Shown in pieces: positions 58,431 to 64,000 of a stretch of DNA of 64,000 nucleotides (the first letter of the stretch is position 1; each line of letters opens with the position of its first letter). The stretch spans positions 585,651-649,650 of the forward strand of contig SSBO01000012.1 of NCBI GenBank assembly GCA_005281725.1, read 5' to 3'. The notes beneath the pieces were generated by a model. That model saw nothing but the letters and a program-made list of their open reading frames with translations, made no database searches and was not told where the DNA came from. The position numbers and the translations under genes are program-made. The stretch is from Wuchereria bancrofti. Taxonomy: Eukaryota > Nematoda > Chromadorea > Rhabditida > Onchocercidae.

Positions 58431-61059
58431 TGTTCATTCTTAAGTCTAATATTCATATCTTTGATTCACCTTTTTAATTTCATTAAATTCGTGCACATCT
58501 GTTCCTCTTTATTTCCTTACTTTTTTTTACAAATGGTAGTTTATTTTCATTCTTCCTCTCTGTCTCTCCCTCTCTCTCCCTTTCTCTTTTTTCTCCTTTG
58601 TGATAAATATTTTTGGAAATTTTTTCATAGTAATTTCTTCTTAATTACAATCTCATTTATCGAATTAGTTTATGCTTACATCGTATTTCATTTGCTTTTT
58701 CTGTTTTCTTTTCTTTTTAGTTTTTTTTTTTCTTTTTTTTCTTTTCAATTTATTTATTTCCATAATAAACAAATAAATAACTATGAAAAAAGAGAGAAGA
58801 AAGAACGAAAACACTTATTTTTGATGTGATTTTGCTAGAAATTTTTGGTAATACTTATATTTTATTATTGTTATTATTGTCTTTTCAATAATATGAACAT
58901 ACATAACAAATATTCAAAAATTCTCAGTTAATTAATTTTAAATTTAAAACTTGTATTATGAATGTATGAATGCAAATATTTGCAACAAATTTTTCTTTTT
59001 TTTCTTAGTTTTTTTATCTATAATAATTTACTTCTAATAATTTGCCTGTAATAATTATCCATAATACTTTTTTATATTGTTTATCTTTTTTTTGTTTATA
59101 TACATTTGTTTATTTATCTAAATGTTTCATCATCGGTATTTACAATTTGACACATTTCGTAAAGTATGTGAATTAAAAAAGGAGGAAGAAAACCTGTTAA
59201 AAAGTTAGATGTAAAAATAATAGAAGAAAGAAAAGTTTTTATTAACAAATGTTTGTTTCATTTGAAAATATTAAAATAAGAGTTTTTTTTTTCTTCCTTT
59301 TTTTTGTTTATTTTACCACTGTTTTATTTAATAGAAAGAAAATATGTGCAAATGTTTTGTCCGATATTTGATATTATCAATTCCATCATTCTCATCATAT
59401 CATTTTTGCAAATATTTTTTCATCTCTCTTTTTGAATAAATAAATAAGTAAACTAAATAATGTAAAATTATGAAACTATTAATTTGATATCAAAATTAAT
59501 AAAATAAATAAGGTAGGTATTCAAGTGAGTTAGACAATATGAATTTTAGTAAAAGTATACAATCTTTTTTTTTTCCAGTAGCTTGTTATTCATTTCAGTT
59601 TTGCTTACTCATTTTAGTTTACAATTAATTTTTTGATTTGATTTATTTGTTTATTAGGTGAATATATGAATGAAATGCTTTCTTTATCAATCGATTGATA
59701 AAATTAAAAATATATATATATACATATATGTATGAAGGAAATTTTTATGATGGAATTATAATTCACTTAATATCATATATTAAAAATATAATAATTTGTT
59801 AAATTTTTGCCTATTTCAAAAAAAAGAGAAAAAAATTTTTTTGTTTTTCTTTTTCAAATATTTAGAAATAGATGAAAATATTGTTCATAACTTTTTTTTT
59901 TTAAAATCATTATTTTCATTTTTACTACATAGCAAAATATTTGATAATGAATAATTTGTTGAAATTTCTAAGTGACAAAAAAAAATTATTGATATTTGCC
60001 AACTATCCAACTATTTTAATATTTGCTTTGCTCCTGTTGATCCTCGAAATGAACATAATAGTAGCTTTTGAAATTTTGAAGGTCATTAAAAACTCTCTTT
60101 ACATTCGTTCCCTCCTCATAGAAATTATTTTATACGCAAATTATCTCTCTTCATTCTCTTTTCTATAAAATGATTTCTTTTTTTTTGTCCCTAAATTGTC
60201 CGCTTGTTTACTAAAGTATATTGATCCATATGTTCCTACCTACTTCGTCAATTATTTGTCTTTAGTTAAAGTTAGTTTTAAAAAAAGAAGAATCATAATT
60301 ACATTTTTTTTCAAAAAAAAAAGGACAATCCCTTTTCAAACTATTTATATATCTTTTTAAAATAATTTTCTCTCATTTCAAGGTCAGTGAAATATTCATA
60401 TTAAAATTTTTGTTAGAGTAAATAACCAACATTATAAGCTTTATTTAAGAGTTTAAATATAGCATATCAATTAAATAGTACCCGGTTAACTATATCATTA
60501 GGAAATAATCGAATAGTCAAAAGGTATGGAAATATCGTTTAACTAACATCGGTATTGCAAAATTTTTGCAATTAAACAAATATTAATTTTATAATTTAGA
60601 AAATAATCAAATTGACTATTCACTTAAAAACTTAAGTAGTGTTCAACATAATTCATTAAGTGCTCTTAGCTAACTCTTAATAAAACTATTTGTTGTAAAC
60701 AAAACAATAAGCCATTTGTAATCAAAAAGAAAAAAAAATGTAATTATTACTTGTTTTTTTTATCATTTTTCTTTCCATGAATATGATTGTATATTGTTTC
60801 ATTTAATTTAAAAACGAAAAAAAATGAACAATTTGTGTTTATAATTAAAATTAATCGACGGATTTTTCGTTTCTTTTTCATGAAATTTCAAAAATTTACT
60901 ATAGATTAGTCATTGTTTCATTCTTTTTTTTTGAAAGATAAAATTTCAAAAGATCAAAAAGAAGTTTTTTTTTGGATGATAACAGTGATAATGATAAGCA
61001 ATAAATTTTTGTTCAATTTACTAAAGTTAAATGTTGACGTGATAGTGTATGAATAAATG

Positions 61060-61330
61060 ATGAGAGTAAGTCATAACTCACGTGAAGTGCGAATAATGGA
61101 CAGACATGAAGTGAAACGTACGTGAAAAGTGATTGCTAGTTGATATAAAATGTAGCTCACCTAAAGTAAGCTACGTGAAATATAACTACTGGAGGACATA
61201 GAACGTAATTTACGTGAAATGTGAGTACTAGTTAACATAAAATGTAATCTGTATGAAATGTTAATATTAGTGGACATAAAATATAACTTACGTGAAACGT
61301 AAATATTGACGTTAACACAAAACATGACGT
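61060..61330. repeat. Degenerate minisatellite with TTACGTGAAA core
   Basis: Five to six diverged copies, spacing about 40-52 bp, of ACATAAAATGTAAYTTACGTG and AAATGTRAATACTAGT. It is less AT-rich than its surroundings. Confidence 0.75.
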
Positions 61331-61384
61331 ATATAACGTATGGATGACTTTACCGAGCTTTTTTTGTTAGCTATAGCTATGCTA

Positions 61385-61572
61385 TTATCGTTGCATGCAA
61401 CGATAAAGCTTTTTTCTGTTTTCCCATCCGTACAGTGTTCGTTTTTTCATTCCTTAACTGCGTTATGTGCATTGCATGCACTGCGTGTATTGCATGTGGT
61501 GCATGCATAACATATACGTACTGCAATTGTGCATATAATGCATGCATGCTTAGCACGTATGCATGCAAACTG
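61385..61572 (+). repeat. GCATGC/TGCATG-rich block
   Basis: Seven or more GCATG words (TTGCATGCAACG, ATTGCATGCACTG, GGTGCATGCATAAC, AATGCATGCATGC, TATGCATGCAAAC) plus AGCACGTATG and ATATACGTACTG. The minus-strand Met/His/Ala-rich ORF here is a translation of the repeat. Confidence 0.8.
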
Positions 61573-61719
61573 TCACGTTTACTCTGAGAGACAAAAAGAA
61601 ACGCATTTAATGCACTATGCATTAGCAATAGTATTTAGCTGCGCTATTATCGATTGACTGGGTGATGAGGGATGGATGCATTTTGGGATGGATGAATTTA
61701 ATTGATGCGATGTTGTTTA

Positions 61720-62042
61720 TTGTTTTCATTGTTATTTGGGTTGCTTGGTTGCCTGGTTCATTGATTGATTGGTTTTTTTTTGGTTGGGTGTTTGCTTGGT
61801 TGATTGGTTTTTTTCTAGTTGTTTGGTTGTTTGGTCTTTTTTTTTTGATTGGTTGGTTGGTTAATTGGTTTTTTTTTTGGTTGGTTGGTTGTTTAGTTGA
61901 CTGATTGTTTGGTTGGCTGGTTGTTTGGTTGACTGGCTGTTTGCTTGTTTGGTCTTTTTTTTTTTTTGATTGGTTGGTTGATTAGTTTTTTTTTTGGTTG
62001 GTTGGTTGTTTAGTTGACTGATTGTTTGGTTGGTTGGTTGTC
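61720..62042. repeat. (TTGG)n-type minisatellite with longer repeated unit
   Basis: GGTTGGTTGGTTGTTTAGTTGACTGATTGTTTGGTTGG occurs twice about 120 bp apart, inside a run of TTGG/TTGT words and poly-T spacers. The strand is almost free of A and C, giving a Trp/Phe/Leu-rich spurious ORF. Confidence 0.85.
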
Positions 62043-63959
62043 TGTTGCTATTATTGTTATTATTATTACTCGTATTATTATCATTATTACTGCTGTTGTT
62101 ATTATTATTTCTATATTGATTTATTTTTTATTTCACTTATTTTCTCTAATAATCATACCTAATTATAGCTTTTCTTTGTTTTTTTTTCTTTTTACTATAA
62201 ATCTTTATTTTCGCAGTATTTGTTCTTTAAAAAAAACGAAGAAAACTTTTTTCTCCCATCATTTCATATCTTTTTTAGCGTTTTTTTTTTTTGTTTGCAT
62301 ATGTAGAGAGTTTATTTCACGGCATATTTATCCTCCGCTTTCTCAGTAAACATTACTAAATTTACTGCATGGGTAATAAATATATAACCCATCCAAATGG
62401 GTAACTTTTTTTTTCCTTTTTTTAATTTTATTTGAAATGAAAATTTTGGATATATTTGCATGTGCATTTAGTATTGCTTCGAGACTTTAAGTCAATTGTG
62501 ATGTGAAACAATTTTTTAGAAACTTTTAATTTCCTTTCTTTTTTTAAAGAAAAAAAAGCAGAAAATTTTCGAAACCTTTGTTAATTTAGAAATGAGAAGT
62601 GAGGAAGGAAAAGAAAAAAGAAAAATATATGAATTTTATATGATTGTAGAAAATTTTAAACATTTCTTAAGTTTTAATTGCTAATTTTTTTTCTCTTATG
62701 GTATATGGTAAATATCTAATATATAATGTTGAAATATAATAATTATTATAATTATTGTTTCATTACCAGCTAAAATGTATTCATTATTTATGAGCCTATC
62801 AAATAGTTCATCATCACTTCTCGTCTTGTCACATTCATCTCATCGTCATCTTTTATTTATATTCTTCTAACAAGGCATTATATTGGTTTTTCTGTGCTGT
62901 TAATCCGATATTTAATGATTTAATATTGTTATTCTACAAGTACCAATTCAATATTTCTTCTTTTTCTTTTTTTTTTACAATATGCACTGATATAGAAACG
63001 ACGAATGGAACGCTTTTTTTTTCCTTCTTCGTTTACATGATATTTCGTCATGTGTCAGCGGCGCACACCTTTGATGCATTTTCATTTAGAATTTATTTTC
63101 CTTCCTTTTTGCTTTCTTTTCCACTCGGAATTGTTTTAATCCCATTTTTTGTTTTTTTTTTTTGTTTTTCGTTCTCACAAAACAAAAGTATATAAAAAGA
63201 TGACTTGTTAATAAAGATAAGATTAGTAATTATCTACTAGATATTTTTTTTTCAAGCAAATATTTTGCATATTTTTAGCTCATATTTATTTGCATATTTA
63301 TTTTTTTCTTTTTTTTTGCTAAAATTAGACATTCATCACCAGTTTATTTAATGAATATATCAATTTTGAGATTGCTTTTTCATTTTTTCTTAAGATAGAT
63401 CTTTTTTTTTCTTTTTTTTTTATGAAGTCATTTTGAATTATTTTATTGGAAAATAAATTGATGAATTCTTTTTGTTTATTTTTTTTATAAAAGTTATATT
63501 GTTATTTGATGCATAGCATATGGCTAGAAATAACTGTTTCAAATCTCTATTTTAGGCTGTTTGTCTTCTTTCAAATATTTATTATTCTTGAAAGTTGTTT
63601 TTTTTTTTCAGAATATAGTTTTTTTTTATAGTTTTTTTCGCATTCTTTCCGAGAAATAGATGCTTCACTTAATATAGAAAGTGATGTATTAAGGATTAGC
63701 TAGTCATGTTGATGCCATTCGTAATTATAAAAATGTTGTGTAAACTTCACTTTGAATTTAGTAAAAGTATATTTCCAATATTTTAAGTGATTTAGTATCT
63801 TTTCTAGTATCATATATCGCTTTCTTTTTGATCTTTTTTTTTCTGCCTTTTTTTTTAATTGAAAAATTTATTTTTCCAATGTATTTTGATTAAAAATAAG
63901 TTAAGCAAACAGTTTCCTTTTTTCCTATGTTTCATACTTTTTTTTTTTTTGCAGAGCTA

Positions 63960-64000
63960 ATGGGTAAGAAAATATCAGAAGGTGAGCTTTGTAATATTCA
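63960..64000 (+). CDS. Start of an unidentified gene with N-myristoylation signal (partial)
   Basis: Behind a long pyrimidine tract and GCAG acceptor (63951-63954), an ATG opens a frame reading MGKKISEGELCNI up to the window edge. Gly-2 with Ser-6 fits the MGxxxS consensus for N-myristoyltransferase, which would anchor the protein to membranes. The short gap between acceptor and ATG (5 bp) is typical of trans-spliced nematode starts. Donor-like GTAAGA and GTGAGC occur inside these 41 bp, so the exon may end before the edge. The family cannot be named from 13 residues. Confidence 0.4.
   Translation, partial: MGKKISEGELCNI

Larger units (their letters stand above)
49001..63954 (+). other. Long AT-rich region, possibly one 15-kb 5'UTR intron
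   Basis: No exon with domain or splice support was found on either strand. It holds many microsatellites (listed separately), a short N gap, a hairpin at 57020-57079 and two unusual repeat blocks at 61060-61640. If the 48848-49000 exon and the start codon at 63960 belong together, this is their intron. Confidence 0.4.

Noticed and set aside
58461..58829. 122-codon plus-strand ORF rich in Phe, Leu and Ser
   Set aside because: Composition is that of poly-T/CTTT DNA; no acceptor, homology or conserved motif is visible.
61377..61904. Met/His/Ala ORF (minus) and Trp/Phe/Leu ORF (plus)
   Set aside because: They are read through the GCATGC block and the TTGG minisatellite respectively.
1..64000. 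tRNA and rRNA genes
   Set aside because: I looked for GGTTCGAATC-type T-loops and paired acceptor stems in the less AT-rich islands and found none convincing; a covariance-model scan would settle it.

Overview
This window is eukaryotic and very AT-rich (roughly four fifths A+T by eye). It has long introns, short exons, pyrimidine-rich 3' splice sites ending in TTTCAG or TTTTAG, and much simple repeat and minisatellite DNA. The recognisable proteins (a Grainyhead factor with a poly-Gln N-terminus and a small R4-like RGS protein) and possible splice-leader-type acceptors upstream of start codons fit a nematode, perhaps a spirurid/filaria-like parasite; the species is a guess. No bacterial features, CRISPR arrays or recognisable tRNA/rRNA genes were seen.

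Layout. (1) 1-6572, minus: 5' part of a grainyhead (grh-1-like) gene, four coding exons plus a probable 5'UTR exon; the 3' exons lie off the left edge. (2) 5.9-7.8 kb: a relatively GC-rich, repeat-laden region that probably holds the grh promoter. (3) 7.8-11.1 kb: mostly AT-rich DNA with two weak minus-strand exon-like islands. (4) 11148-20215, minus: a complete five-exon RGS gene (177 aa) whose splice phases all agree. (5) 20.2-26.3 kb: repeats and AT-rich spacer. (6) 26295-32460, plus: an unrecognised type II membrane glycoprotein gene, interrupted by two perfect direct duplications each centred on a single N. (7) 33895-42297, plus: a complete 12-exon gene (533 aa) for a PP1-like phosphatase whose metal and phosphate ligands are mostly replaced, with a C-terminal extension of about 200 residues. 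(8) 42.3-63.95 kb: long AT-rich, microsatellite-rich DNA, including a probable 5'UTR exon at 48848-49000 and, at the right edge, a start codon with an N-myristoylation signal (Met-Gly-Lys-Lys-Ile-Ser) that may belong to the same plus-strand gene.

The genes do not form an obvious pathway. Most notable are the pseudophosphatase, the TGCATG clusters (the FOX-1/RBFOX motif) beside one of its exons, and a recurring pattern in which 3' splice sites and exon starts have been tandemly duplicated inside introns of three neighbouring genes, leaving decoy acceptors. All gene models here were built by hand from reading frames and splice phases; no alignment or RNA evidence was available.
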